A DNA stretch of 64,000 nucleotides. Origin: Lacticaseibacillus rhamnosus (GTDB lineage: Bacteria > Bacillota > Bacilli > Lactobacillales > Lactobacillaceae). Below are positions 7,726-16,985 of the stretch, piece after piece. The stretch's first letter is position 1, and each line of letters opens with the position of its first letter. The stretch is taken from the NCBI RefSeq assembly GCF_900636965.1, contig NZ_LR134331.1, positions 2,170,001 through 2,234,000 on the forward strand. Reading direction: 5' to 3'. The translations under genes were made by a program, and so were the position numbers. The notes beneath the pieces were generated by a model. That model saw nothing but the letters and a program-made list of their open reading frames with translations, was not told where the DNA came from and did no database searches.

Positions 7726-8902
7726 AAAGTGCGACTGCCAGCCATAACTGACTGTAAGTGATATACATTAACCCGATGATCCCGACATTACCGACTGTCA
7801 TTTCGCCTTTTTCTGTGGAGATCGTAATGAAGGTACTAACGATGAATAACAAGATCGCCAGCAGCCACAGACCGGTGGAGAAACCCTTCAGTCCAACATG
7901 CGCCCAGCCGGCAGTTGACAGAATAAAAACCGCATCGGACAGAACAAGCGACGTCATGAGCAGAAAATAAATCGAGAGAAAGTAAATGAGGTCAAACCGG
8001 ATCGGTCGACCGCGTTTTTGAAAAAGTAAGGCGCTATTTTTTAAAATAACGTAAATATTACCTTTGACCCACCGTGTCCGCTGATGAAACCACACATCGA
8101 GTGTCTGTGGTTCCTGTTCCCAGGTCACGGCTTTGGGTTGAAATTTGATCCGGGCGCCGTTCATATAGACATGAAAACTGATCTCCGTGTCCTCGGCTAG
8201 TGCCTTGACATCCCAACCGCCGATTTTGTCAATCAGGCTGCGGCGAACGACATAATTGGTGCCGGGGATCGTGCATAAGCCAAACAAATGTTGCCGACCA
8301 GCCTGAGCCATCCACTGAAACGACAAGGTCTCAATGTTGATGAAACGAGTTAACCATGTCGCCTGCTTGTTGCGCGTACGAAACTTACCAATCACCGCGC
8401 CTAATCCATCGTCCGCCATCAGTTCACTCACCAAAATTCGCAAAGCACCGAATTCTGGCGTGTTATCGGCATCATAAATGGCTAACACCGACCCCTGTGC
8501 CTTGGTCAGCCCAATATTCAACGCGTTAGACTTTCCCTTACCGCCTGTCACGGCATCTGTGTTGATCACATGCAACTGCCGATCTGGATACCGATGTTGC
8601 AAATCGCGAAGTAACGCCGCGGAATTATCAGAAGAATTATCATTAATCACAATGATTTCATAACGATCCTGGGGATAATCAAATCGCAACAAGGATTCAA
8701 CGGTTTTGACAATCACCACGCCTTCATTGTGCGCTGGCACCATAACGGAAACCATTGGCGGTGTGGGCGGCAAAGACGGTTCTGGTTGTTGCGTCATCTT
8801 CATATACTCAAAATAGCCCGCGACAACCAAAATGACGTTCACCATGAGGATCAGCCAAATCGCCCCGATGGCAAATAGCATGATCCAATCTAAAGCACTC
8901 AA
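7649..8902 (-). CDS. processive family 2 glycosyltransferase, BcsA-like without PilZ
   Basis: 417 residues. An N-terminal membrane helix (about 8-30) precedes the GT2 catalytic domain: VPAHNEG (55-61), VINDNSSD (85-92), DAD metal/donor site (144-146), AEDTE acid motif (237-240) and QRTRW acceptor motif (274-278). Three to four membrane helices follow. The D, DxD, ED and QxxRW set marks a membrane synthase of the cellulose, hyaluronan or poly-GlcNAc type. Unlike bacterial BcsA it ends soon after the last helix and has no PilZ domain. Translation starts at TTG 8902, seven bases after AAGGAGG. The sugar polymerised cannot be told. Confidence 0.85.
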   Translation of the reverse strand: MSALDWIMLFAIGAIWLILMVNVILVVAGYFEYMKMTQQPEPSLPPTPPMVSVMVPAHNEGVVIVKTVESLLRFDYPQDRYEIIVINDNSSDNSAALLRDLQHRYPDRQLHVINTDAVTGGKGKSNALNIGLTKAQGSVLAIYDADNTPEFGALRILVSELMADDGLGAVIGKFRTRNKQATWLTRFINIETLSFQWMAQAGRQHLFGLCTIPGTNYVVRRSLIDKIGGWDVKALAEDTEISFHVYMNGARIKFQPKAVTWEQEPQTLDVWFHQRTRWVKGNIYVILKNSALLFQKRGRPIRFDLIYFLSIYFLLMTSLVLSDAVFILSTAGWAHVGLKGFSTGLWLLAILLFIVSTFITISTEKGEMTVGNVGIIGLMYITYSQLWLAVALYGMVAYIREQLFHQQAHWYKTKRYQ

Positions 8903-8949
8903 TTGCAGCCTCCTTCAGTTTTTATGACGAATTCCTTCAATCGCTCTAC

Positions 8950-10509
8950 CTAACGTCGAAATTTATCGCGATAAAGCTTACTGCCTTTTCTCAGCAACAC
9001 GGCAAGGATCACCAACATGATCAGCATGAAAATCAGCAAAAACCGTTCTTGCCAATTGAAGAATCCGTTCAGACGGGTACTGATACGCTTTGCCTGTGGC
9101 CGTTTCTGGTGGGGGTTGTCCCCGCTAGCGACCGTGACGGGTTTGCCGTTTCGCCAATATTGGCCGAATTGACTGGTTACCGTCACGTTGCCTGCTACAA
9201 GCCGATTGGTGAATGCATCCGAACTAAAGTCAAACCAAGTGCCGTGATAAGCACGGAGATCCTGTTTGAATTGCGCCAACGCTTTTGCTGTCGTTGGTAG
9301 TGCCATCTGCAGTGCTAGCGGTGCTGCAGATGTGATGCCACTATCATTCGCCCCTTCAATCGTTTGCCAACGCCGCAGCGGCATCACCCAAAAAGCACGT
9401 TCAGTCGTATTCGCAGTTTGCGGTACGGTATGCGCCGATGCATCAGCGGTGGGCATACTCGGCAGTAACCACTGGGTGTTCGTTTGACGATAAAGCGCCT
9501 GTAATTTAGGCGTCAGTGCAGTACGGATGTCACCACTGATGCCACTGGGGTAAAGCCCGTTTTGTATTGCCTGTTTCACTTGTGCCAGATACAATCGCTG
9601 CACAGCTTTAGCATCAGCAGGTATCGTCTGGCTGAGCTGTGGCCACTGCCAGATTAACTGACCGCCAGCTTGCATGCTATTGGCTAAAGCTGCCAAGTAA
9701 GCAGCATGCTCCGGTAAACGTACATGTTTCGCGGTTAATGTGGCACTAAGCGCAAAGGAAATCCCTTGTTGGCGTAAAAACGTCGTCACCTGCCGTAACT
9801 GTTTAGGACTCGTTGTCGGCGTCACTCCGGTTATCAGAAGTGCCGGTGCCAATTTTTGTGCCTGCCCCGTTAAAAACCGAGCTAACAACCGCTGGGCTAA
9901 CAAACCGGTCAAACCGTTCTGATCAAAGAAAGGTAAATAAGCTTTGTCTTCGGTCATCAAACCATAGCCGTATGTCTGCGATGTTCCTTGCACTTGCAGA
10001 CGACCCACTGCATCAGCAACTGCCGGATACAAAGTCCAAGTTGTCGCGGTAAACGGCAGTAATTGCCTGACGTTGGTTGTCTCATCCTGCAATTGCAACT
10101 GCAAATGCGTCACTTGCTCACCAGCACCGAATGTCCGTATAAAATCCTGCGGTAATCGCGCGCCGATATGGATCTTTTTCCCCGTAAACTGCGCCCAATC
10201 ATGGTCAAATGCAGCACTATTTTGCGGACTTGCTTGCCAATTCACCATTCTCATCACCGCTGTGTATTTCCTATTGAGCTCACCGGCATGGTACTGGCTA
10301 AGCGCAACTTGGGTCACCGACTGTCCTAAACCAAGCAATAATCTGGTCATATCAGCAACAGGTTGATCTTGTGCGGTTTCTGAGTGTTGGCTGTCATAGA
10401 CCAATAGCACTGCCGGTCGGGTGGCAGCAGCAACAGGTTGCTCCTGACAGACATGATTGCCGGCTACCAAGCCAATGATGATCAACAAACAGCTGAACAA
10501 ACGCTTCAT
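8950..10509 (-). CDS. membrane-anchored extracytoplasmic protein of the exopolysaccharide operon
   Basis: 519 residues. There is an N-terminal secretion signal (RLFSCLLIIIGLVAG), a long extracytoplasmic region starting RPAVLLVYDSQHSE, and a C-terminal membrane helix (about 484-506) with a basic tail. I do not recognise a catalytic signature. The general build recalls DUF2334-type proteins (a degenerate polysaccharide-deacetylase relative) found in similar clusters, but that is a weak guess. Start ATG 10509 overlaps the stop of the upstream gene (ATGA) and follows AAGGAGG. Operon position suggests polymer modification or export. Confidence 0.65.
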   Translation of the reverse strand: MKRLFSCLLIIIGLVAGNHVCQEQPVAAATRPAVLLVYDSQHSETAQDQPVADMTRLLLGLGQSVTQVALSQYHAGELNRKYTAVMRMVNWQASPQNSAAFDHDWAQFTGKKIHIGARLPQDFIRTFGAGEQVTHLQLQLQDETTNVRQLLPFTATTWTLYPAVADAVGRLQVQGTSQTYGYGLMTEDKAYLPFFDQNGLTGLLAQRLLARFLTGQAQKLAPALLITGVTPTTSPKQLRQVTTFLRQQGISFALSATLTAKHVRLPEHAAYLAALANSMQAGGQLIWQWPQLSQTIPADAKAVQRLYLAQVKQAIQNGLYPSGISGDIRTALTPKLQALYRQTNTQWLLPSMPTADASAHTVPQTANTTERAFWVMPLRRWQTIEGANDSGITSAAPLALQMALPTTAKALAQFKQDLRAYHGTWFDFSSDAFTNRLVAGNVTVTSQFGQYWRNGKPVTVASGDNPHQKRPQAKRISTRLNGFFNWQERFLLIFMLIMLVILAVLLRKGSKLYRDKFRR

Positions 10510-11996
10510 GGCGACACCTCCTTGGCACTAGCCAGCGCATCCACCGCTTGGTCCTCATGGCGCGTCATGAAGTCGCTAAGCCCTAAAAGCAAGACCAGAT
10601 TCTGACTAACGGCGGTTAAGACCAAATGACGGGCCAAATCAGCATCACCATTCAAAATAACAGCCACGAGCATTGCGATTACCACAAGCCCTTCAAATCC
10701 GATCACGAGCCAGCCGCAAACAATCCATGCCCGAATACCCCGGCGCCCGCCTTGATAAACCCGATAACCGTAAAGGCCAATTAGAATGCTGGCAAGTAAT
10801 AGAAAGAACTGAAACTGTTTGGGGAAAAATGCCCGCATGACCAAACTGCAACTCGTAAAATACCGACTTTGCTGTTTCGGTAGCCCTTTCGTCGTAACAG
10901 GAAAGTCGCCCACGGCCGCCATCTGTGTCAGGTACACATCCCCGCTCGCAAGCTGGAGCATCCGAACGAGCTGATCGGGATAACCGGCATAGAGCCGCAG
11001 TACCTTGCTATATCGCAACTGGCGCACAAACTCACGCTGTACAACGCGATGACGCGTGTTAACTGGCAACTTATCCTGGTAAAACTGAGTGCCCGCCAAC
11101 AATGCGTATTGCGGTTCAAGACCGACACTGGCCAACGTTTTGCCCGGATCAGTGGCGTTTAGCAACACACCGCGGGTCATGCTTTGATACAAACTGACCG
11201 CCTTTAGCTCGGCTGGCGTCTGCCGGATTGTCAAGCCACTCAAAAGTACCAACGCAAAACTCACGAGCAGCAAACACCATTTAAATGCCCGAGTACGGTG
11301 CCACCATAACCCCACGGTAGCTAACAATACCGGTCCCACTAACCAAGCAGTCTGCATATCGGCTGTGATCAAAATGGCCCCAGCGCTTGCAACAATCAGC
11401 AAATAACGCCACGCATGCGCTGGTTTTCTGGCCAATAGCAGCAAACTGCCAAACAAATAAGTGACAGCAATCAGCATCACGGATTGTGAATAAAAAGAAT
11501 TGAAGTACAGCGTCAGGCTGGTATCACCCAATAGCCAAACTGCCAGTATCGCAATGAGATAATGGCGGCCTTTTCGTTGTTGCCGAGTCAATCCGGCAAC
11601 AACCAAATACACACCACCTAAGTACAAGCCAAACGCCAGCATTCCCAAAACCCGTAAATGAAAAACGGTTCGACTGATTAAAAGTTGATCGATCCAAAGC
11701 GCAACTTGAATGAGCAAGTTTTGACTCGACCATGCCGGCAAACGGGTATCGTTGTAAAATTGCCGGATGCTATAGGTAACATCTAAATAACGCGCTCCAT
11801 GATGAGATGCGCCCAATCGCGGCAACAATTGGTTATGAGAGAGCACCCTAGCAAATTCACCGTTATCGGCATACCCGTGCAAGATCGGCCCAAACAAGTA
11901 CCAGCCGCAGACAGCTATCAGTAGAATGACTGCCAAAAGCGCCGGAGAGCAGTGACGGCTAAAAACAGCGCCTGCCGCTTGCAAACGCCGCTTCAT
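10506..11996 (-). CDS. polytopic membrane protein, possible GT-C-type glycosyltransferase
   Basis: About 496 residues with roughly ten hydrophobic segments. The first extracytoplasmic loop carries GYADNGEFARVL; an acidic residue in this loop is typical of GT-C glycosyltransferases. An extracellular loop of about 120 residues lies in the C-terminal half. The start is ATG 11996, overlapping the stop codon of the GH8 gene (ATGA) and preceded by AAGGACAGG; a longer frame to 12017 has no support. It may transfer a sugar or other substituent to the polymer. Function is not proven from sequence. Confidence 0.65.
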   Translation of the reverse strand: MKRRLQAAGAVFSRHCSPALLAVILLIAVCGWYLFGPILHGYADNGEFARVLSHNQLLPRLGASHHGARYLDVTYSIRQFYNDTRLPAWSSQNLLIQVALWIDQLLISRTVFHLRVLGMLAFGLYLGGVYLVVAGLTRQQRKGRHYLIAILAVWLLGDTSLTLYFNSFYSQSVMLIAVTYLFGSLLLLARKPAHAWRYLLIVASAGAILITADMQTAWLVGPVLLATVGLWWHRTRAFKWCLLLVSFALVLLSGLTIRQTPAELKAVSLYQSMTRGVLLNATDPGKTLASVGLEPQYALLAGTQFYQDKLPVNTRHRVVQREFVRQLRYSKVLRLYAGYPDQLVRMLQLASGDVYLTQMAAVGDFPVTTKGLPKQQSRYFTSCSLVMRAFFPKQFQFFLLLASILIGLYGYRVYQGGRRGIRAWIVCGWLVIGFEGLVVIAMLVAVILNGDADLARHLVLTAVSQNLVLLLGLSDFMTRHEDQAVDALASAKEVSP

Positions 11997-13144
11997 GATG
12001 TCACCTGTCCTTCGCAATAGGTATCCAAGGCAACCAATGTCATTAAGTTGTCAAATGAATACACCGTTTGACTCGCCGCATCACCCAGCCCGCCATTTAA
12101 CGGTGAGTCAGTCTGCATCTGAAACGCCAACGCATGCTGCAGTGCGTTTTTGGCGGTTGCCTGATCGTGCTGTTGCATCGCCAACAAGGCCGCCAAAGCG
12201 TAAGCAGCAGCAGATTGATCCTCGCTAGCTGCTTGTCCGGTCGCCGTGTAACGATTCATCAACTGACCCGCTCTCACCTGTTGGCGCACCCACTGCCAAG
12301 TAGCATCCGATAACGCCTGAACTTCACTAAGATGCAATGCCGTTAGTAAACTTTCGACAATATTGATGGTTGCACTTTTGGTGTAACTTTGATCAGTCAA
12401 GTTTAGGCGTGTGGCAAATAACGGTAAGGCAGCACTTGACAGATGTCCATTTTGTACCTGCAGCAAGGCTTTCTGATAAACTGCTTTGCTGCCTAACTGC
12501 TTAAGCGTTGCCAAATCCACATAGCACAAAGTCAGGGTTTTCGCGCGCTTACCCGTGGACGCGTCAACATAATCGGTTAACTGGTTTGCGCGTAAATTGG
12601 TCACTTGAAACTTGGCGTAAAGCCCGCGGGCAGTTTGTTGCCACTTGGACTGCGGCATCTGCAACAAGCTGCGCATAATCCGGAAGTCATCAACCGGGGC
12701 ATTTACCGGATACAAGGTTCGCGTCGTTGGTTGGTAACGATAGCTAAACTGGTGTCCCTGCCAAAAAAGACGCTTCGTACGATGATAAAAAGCCGAAAAC
12801 GCCGCATTTTGCCGGGTTAACGCTAGATGCTGCAGCCATAGTCCGGAAGATTCGCTTAAATAAGCATGGCCAGACGCCTTAGTTCCGGTTTGCTGGTCGT
12901 TACGATAATTCGTATAGACCCCGTCTTTTTGGACCATTTCTTTCTTTAAGAATCGAAGCAGCGCGGTATATTGCGCCTCAAACGCTTTATTTTTAGGCGC
13001 ACGAATAGGCACCGATCTAGTGACCGGTGCCACTTGTTTTGTTGTTTTTTCAGGTTGCACTTGCTGACACCCAGCCAAAAAAAGGCCGGCTGCCAAAACC
13101 GCCAGCAACCGTTGCCATCCCCAAACTGACATTTTTGCAAACAA
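11993..13144 (-). CDS. glycoside hydrolase family 8-like lipoprotein
   Basis: 383 residues. An N-terminal lipobox LFLAGC (lipidated Cys26) places it on the outer face of the membrane. The alpha/alpha-barrel catalytic part has GH8-like elements: acidic YLSESSGLWL (Glu98) and APVDDFRIMRSL (Asp152/153). GH8 enzymes cleave beta-1,4 glucans or chitosan, and BcsZ in cellulose operons belongs here, so it may trim the polymer made by this operon. The likely start is TTG at 13144, ten bases after GTGGGG; ATG 13132 is the alternative. It is the first gene of the six-gene operon and has its own promoter. Confidence 0.7.
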   Translation of the reverse strand: MFAKMSVWGWQRLLAVLAAGLFLAGCQQVQPEKTTKQVAPVTRSVPIRAPKNKAFEAQYTALLRFLKKEMVQKDGVYTNYRNDQQTGTKASGHAYLSESSGLWLQHLALTRQNAAFSAFYHRTKRLFWQGHQFSYRYQPTTRTLYPVNAPVDDFRIMRSLLQMPQSKWQQTARGLYAKFQVTNLRANQLTDYVDASTGKRAKTLTLCYVDLATLKQLGSKAVYQKALLQVQNGHLSSAALPLFATRLNLTDQSYTKSATINIVESLLTALHLSEVQALSDATWQWVRQQVRAGQLMNRYTATGQAASEDQSAAAYALAALLAMQQHDQATAKNALQHALAFQMQTDSPLNGGLGDAASQTVYSFDNLMTLVALDTYCEGQVTS

Positions 13145-13257
13145 TTTTACTTTTCCCCACTCGATTTGTTCTGATCAACTAACCGTCTTTTTTATCATGC
13201 TTTATTGCCCTGCTTAGACATGCTAAACCCCTGACGGTATAGACCAACTAATATATT

Positions 13258-13285
13258 ATTATACTGATTTCGGCTTACAAAACAA
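13258..13285 (-). promoter_or_regulatory. promoter of the exopolysaccharide operon
   Basis: On the minus strand: -35 TTGTTT (13285-13280), 16-base spacer, consensus -10 TATAAT (13263-13258). Two direct copies of CAACTAATAT (13245-13254 and 13283-13292) flank the core and could be regulator contacts. Confidence 0.6.
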
Positions 13286-13310
13286 CTAATATTTCTAATA
13301 ACAACATCAG

Positions 13311-13341
13311 AAAAAATGAATGCCTTGTTTCACCAGGCATT
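13311..13341 (-). terminator. terminator of the diguanylate cyclase operon
   Basis: On the minus strand, AATGCC pairs with GGCATT (extended by a short A/T region) and is followed by CATTTTTT. It separates the cyclase gene from the exopolysaccharide operon promoter. Confidence 0.75.
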
Positions 13342-13350
13342 GGCTGTCAT

Positions 13351-14544
13351 TTAATGCGAATAACTATCCTCTGCCGAAAGATTCACGAGGGCTTCATCCT
13401 GCTCTGTGGTCAACTTTGCGCGGCCTTGAAATTTCGAGTAATAAAGCATCTGATCCGTGCGATCATAAAAGGCATCCGGATTGAGATCAGCCGCCTTCAA
13501 TTGCGCCAATCCCATCGATACTGTGATGTGTAAGACGTTGCCCGCAACCATGAAGGGATAGTGGTGGATCCTCGCTTGCAAGCTATTGGCAAAAGCCACG
13601 GCCCGCTCGAAGCTTTGATGCCGCAACAGCAAATTAAATTCTTCACCACCCACGCGAAAACATTGAACATCCGGCGTCTTTCTGGTCTCGTCCAACAATA
13701 GCCGACCAACTTGCGCCAAAATTTCATTTCCTGCCAAATGGCCATACGTATCATTCATCTGTTTGAAATGATCAATATCAAAAGCAATCATGGCAACAGG
13801 TGTTTGTTGAAAACGAAAATCCTTAAATGCTTTCGCCAACTGCCGCTCAAAACTGGCATAGTTCTCCACTTGCGTTAGCCGATCCGTACTTGCCGCGTAC
13901 TGAATGCGCGTTGTGTCATCATTATTGCGGTCAAAAAAATCCAGAACATAACTTAGCACGGTATTTGTGATCAAAAAGTCGCCAGCATAGACCAAAGCCA
14001 TTGCGCCCGTGCCATTTGCCAATAAGGCTGCATTGAGAAACACTACAACCTGCCAACACAGCCCAACGCAAACTGTTAGCGCGAAACTGGCCTGCATAAA
14101 AGACAATTGCATGCGTCGCCCCAACACTACAAAGGCATAAGCAACGACTGCTTCAATGCTTATTACGCTCAAGTCCTGCCAGATTGTCGTGTTAAATCCG
14201 ATCAAAACCAACTGTGTCAAGCCACCGGCACCGGCAGTGACCACCAAACTGCGAGCCCCCAAATAAGCCATGACATAAAAAAACAACATTAATCGTTCAT
14301 TCACAATAATCCAGGTAGGTTTGCCGGTCAGTAACTCTATTTGAAAGAAAACCAGTAACACGCCAAAGTAAACCGTTCCCAGCTGATTCAACCGTCCCTT
14401 GGTATAGATCACCTTACCGCCGTGGAGATGATGGCGTTTTAAATAAGCCAGGACAATCATCTGAAAGATCAAAATGACGCCGAGAATAACAAAAATATCA
14501 CGCAAAGTTGACGCCAAAATCGGCAAAAGTGTTTCAACGTTCAT
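13351..14544 (-). CDS. membrane-bound diguanylate cyclase (GGDEF)
   Basis: 397 residues from ATG 14544 (GTG 14553 is an alternative; AGGTG lies six bases before the ATG). Five to six membrane helices occupy the first 200 residues, then a full GGDEF domain: DIDHFKQMNDTYGH substrate loop and an intact GGEEF motif (302-306 in the longer frame). It should make c-di-GMP from two GTP. The usual inhibitory RxxD is not at its normal place (RKTPD, one residue too long), so product inhibition may be weak. The start overlaps the NADH oxidase stop region. Its product probably feeds the degenerate GGDEF receptor encoded just downstream. Confidence 0.88.
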   Translation of the reverse strand: MNVETLLPILASTLRDIFVILGVILIFQMIVLAYLKRHHLHGGKVIYTKGRLNQLGTVYFGVLLVFFQIELLTGKPTWIIVNERLMLFFYVMAYLGARSLVVTAGAGGLTQLVLIGFNTTIWQDLSVISIEAVVAYAFVVLGRRMQLSFMQASFALTVCVGLCWQVVVFLNAALLANGTGAMALVYAGDFLITNTVLSYVLDFFDRNNDDTTRIQYAASTDRLTQVENYASFERQLAKAFKDFRFQQTPVAMIAFDIDHFKQMNDTYGHLAGNEILAQVGRLLLDETRKTPDVQCFRVGGEEFNLLLRHQSFERAVAFANSLQARIHHYPFMVAGNVLHITVSMGLAQLKAADLNPDAFYDRTDQMLYYSKFQGRAKLTTEQDEALVNLSAEDSYSH

Positions 14545-14549
14545 TCCAT

Positions 14550-15923
14550 TCACCTATTGTTTGATGCTTGATCCGCGGTTGCTTCTTGTTCAATTGCCTG
14601 TTGCGCGACCAAATTCAGATAATGAAAAGGCTGGTCATAGTTTGGCTGAAAGAACATATCGACAAACGCCAAGTCATCGATCGTATTCCGATTTGCAATG
14701 GCAACCGATACGGTATTGGCTGACTGGGTGATATCGTAGCGACTTAATAATTGCGCGCCAAGAATGCGTCGCGTATCACGCGCATACACGAGTCTGATCA
14801 TGACCCGATCAGCTGTGGGCATGAATTTAGGCCGATACGTGTCCTCGTAAGTAACTGCCGCGGCGGTGATCCCTTTTTCCAAGGCGTTTTTAAGCGTCAA
14901 GCCGGTTGAGGCCAAGTGGTGATTAAATAGCGGCATCGCAGTTGTCCCTTGCGTCCCCGGATAACGTTGCAAGTTCCCAAAAAGGTTGCGACCCGCGATC
15001 ATCCCTTGCCGAACCGCATTCGTCGCTAACGGAATATAAACCTGTTCTCCAGTCGGATTAAACTTCACGGTACATGCATCGCCTGCCGCGTAAACATCAG
15101 GATCAGAAGTCTGCAAGTAATCATTGGTCATAATCGCGCCATGCCGATCCATCTCAATTTGCCCGCGTAACAGTTCTGTATTAGCCATAAATCCGGTACA
15201 AACAATCGCTAAATCTACTTGATAAGTGTTCATCGCTGTTTCAATCGTGATCGGATCCGCAGTGGAAGCACCGCTATGAAAAGCCTGAACCCGTTCGTTT
15301 AGCAACACTTTAGTCCCGTGTGCCTCAAGCAGTCTGACCACTCGTTTGGACATCGCCGGATCAATATAGTGATTAAGCAATTGATCATTACCTTGTAGCA
15401 ACGTCACCTGATGACCTGTGTTCGTGTAACTTTCGGCTAGTTCCACCCCAATATAGCCACCACCGACAATCGCAATGTGTGCATGTTGACTTGCGGTTGC
15501 GTAAATTGCCTGCGCCTGCTGGTAATTCTTGCACATCAACACCCGCTCTTCACTAACCCCGTAAACCGGCGGAACGACGACATAGGAACCGGTCGTGACC
15601 AACAATTTGTCGTAGGTATCCTTGAACACCTCGTTAGTCAGCAGATTCTGAATGGTCAATTGTTTCGCATGAACGTCAATTTTTAAGACATCATGCTGAA
15701 TATGTACCGTTGCCCCTGCTTTGCGCAAACTTGCCGGAGTCGCATAAAACATATCCTCAAGCCGCTTGACCGTCCCAGCAAGATAAAGTGCAATCCCGCA
15801 TGAAAGAAATGAGACATTGTCTTCACGTTCATAAATGACAACATCGCTTTCTGGATGTTCTTTTAAAATCTGCATTGCAGCGGCAACTCCTGCATGCGTA
15901 CAGCCAACCAAAACAATTTTCAT
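14550..15923 (-). CDS. nox: FAD-dependent NADH oxidase, probably water-forming
   Basis: 457 residues of the pyridine nucleotide-disulfide oxidoreductase family with a single redox cysteine. FAD binding: VGCTHAGVAA at the N-terminus. Redox-active Cys42 is in SFLSCGIAL, the Nox/CoA-disulfide-reductase signature. NAD binding: AIVGGGYIGVELAE (151-164). Second FAD contact: DVYAAGDACTV. A dimerisation domain forms the C-terminus. It reduces O2 to water with NADH through Cys-sulfenate in known Nox enzymes; a CoA-disulfide reductase cannot be excluded. It lies between an EAL gene and a GGDEF gene on the same strand, with the cyclase start overlapping its end, so redox state and c-di-GMP may be co-regulated (inference). 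Confidence 0.8.
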   Translation of the reverse strand: MKIVLVGCTHAGVAAAMQILKEHPESDVVIYEREDNVSFLSCGIALYLAGTVKRLEDMFYATPASLRKAGATVHIQHDVLKIDVHAKQLTIQNLLTNEVFKDTYDKLLVTTGSYVVVPPVYGVSEERVLMCKNYQQAQAIYATASQHAHIAIVGGGYIGVELAESYTNTGHQVTLLQGNDQLLNHYIDPAMSKRVVRLLEAHGTKVLLNERVQAFHSGASTADPITIETAMNTYQVDLAIVCTGFMANTELLRGQIEMDRHGAIMTNDYLQTSDPDVYAAGDACTVKFNPTGEQVYIPLATNAVRQGMIAGRNLFGNLQRYPGTQGTTAMPLFNHHLASTGLTLKNALEKGITAAAVTYEDTYRPKFMPTADRVMIRLVYARDTRRILGAQLLSRYDITQSANTVSVAIANRNTIDDLAFVDMFFQPNYDQPFHYLNLVAQQAIEQEATADQASNNR

Positions 15924-15966
15924 AGCGTCAAAATCCCCCCCATTTACTCAACGCTGTCAGATCTCC

Positions 15967-16653
15967 TCAATTTGTTGGATCAGAAGCCTGTAACTTCAAA
16001 AGTTGCGGCTTCCCATAAAAATAGCCCTGCCGCAAATCAATCCCCAGTGCATCAACAAGCCGATCATCAGCAGCACTTTCAATCCCCTCAAGAATGAAGC
16101 GCATGTGGTACTCAGCCGCAAGATCACGCCAAAACCGTACACGTTGCTGCATACGTGCATCGCTCAACGTCAACTTGGCATCATTTTGTAAAGCGAACTT
16201 CATCTCACTCGCATAAGGCAAAAGTGGTCGGATATGCGACAATTTATTTTCGCCGGTAGCCACATCATCAAGGCTGATTTCAATCCCGCGTTCGACAAAC
16301 CGCTGGATCATCGGCTCAAGTTGCGCCCAGGCAATCGGGGCTTCCTCCGGCTCTTCCGTTAGTTCCACAACCAGACGCACCGGACGCAACTCATTTTGCA
16401 CATCAATCAAGGCCGTTTGAATCTGGTGATTGAGCATCTGCATCCGATTCAGATTGACGGAAACCGATCCGATTTTCAAAACCAATTTTTGCGCTGTTTG
16501 CCGCAGTGTATCAGCAATCACCGGTGCCGGCAGTGCTGAAAAAGACACAGGTGGCTGCCAACCACGAGACGTATGTTGCTTCATCAAAAGTTCATATCCA
16601 ATGAGACTTTGATTGGCTTTATTAAGTTGCGGTTGAATAAAGTAACGATACAT
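15967..16653 (-). CDS. stand-alone EAL domain protein, c-di-GMP phosphodiesterase or relative
   Basis: 228 residues, all EAL domain, no membrane segment. Recognisable positions: GYELLMK (EAL-equivalent ELL), VSVNLNR (Asn), VVELTEE (Glu), SLDDVATG (the DDFGTG loop with Phe-Gly changed to Val-Ala), EMKFA (Lys kept, following Asp lost), ILEGIES (Glu) and QGYFYGKP. Most metal and catalytic residues are kept but loop 6 is altered, so activity may be reduced. Start ATG 16653 has GGAG upstream. It ends 43 bases before the nox start, so EAL, Nox and GGDEF could be one transcript. Confidence 0.8.
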   Translation of the reverse strand: MYRYFIQPQLNKANQSLIGYELLMKQHTSRGWQPPVSFSALPAPVIADTLRQTAQKLVLKIGSVSVNLNRMQMLNHQIQTALIDVQNELRPVRLVVELTEEPEEAPIAWAQLEPMIQRFVERGIEISLDDVATGENKLSHIRPLLPYASEMKFALQNDAKLTLSDARMQQRVRFWRDLAAEYHMRFILEGIESAADDRLVDALGIDLRQGYFYGKPQLLKLQASDPTN

Positions 16654-16886
16654 GATAACTCCGATCTAAAAATATTCTCAACAAAGAATATTGGCTGCTT
16701 AATAACACTTCTTCTTAAGTTTAACGGAATGTACCGCTTTAAACAACGAGCGTTTTTTAAAACGCCGGTACTTTGGAAATGTTCTTCAGTTGTCATTAAA
16801 TCTGGTCCTAGTTCAAGAAGATTAGCTGCTTGCGGTTTTTTCTTGCGTTTTTTGTTTTGGGCGATTTGGTAATTTTTCTTGCGTTC
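16654..16886. other. intergenic stretch upstream of the EAL gene
   Basis: AT-rich; expected to carry the EAL gene promoter, but no confident -35/-10 pair was picked. The long antisense frame through it is judged spurious. Confidence 0.3.
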
Positions 16887-16984
16887 TATAACGCGTTCAT
16901 CGGCGCAGAAGTTGGCGTGTAAAGACCTCAGCTGCAAAGCCCTCGTACACTCCGATTGCCAACCGCGCCGGCTCGCGTTCACAC
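16887..16984 (+). repeat. palindromic intergenic repeat, copy C (shortened)
   Basis: Left end TATAACGCGTTC, right end CCGGCTCGCGTTCAC. The outer arms GGCGCAGAAGTTGGC and GCCAACCGCGCC pair; most of the inner arms are missing. It abuts the terminator at 16986-17013. Confidence 0.85.
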
Positions 16985-16985
16985 C

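Noticed and set aside
16584-16982. 132-codon minus-strand frame overlapping the EAL start and repeat copy C
   Set aside because: It covers the EAL gene start and the palindromic repeat; composition is not protein-like.
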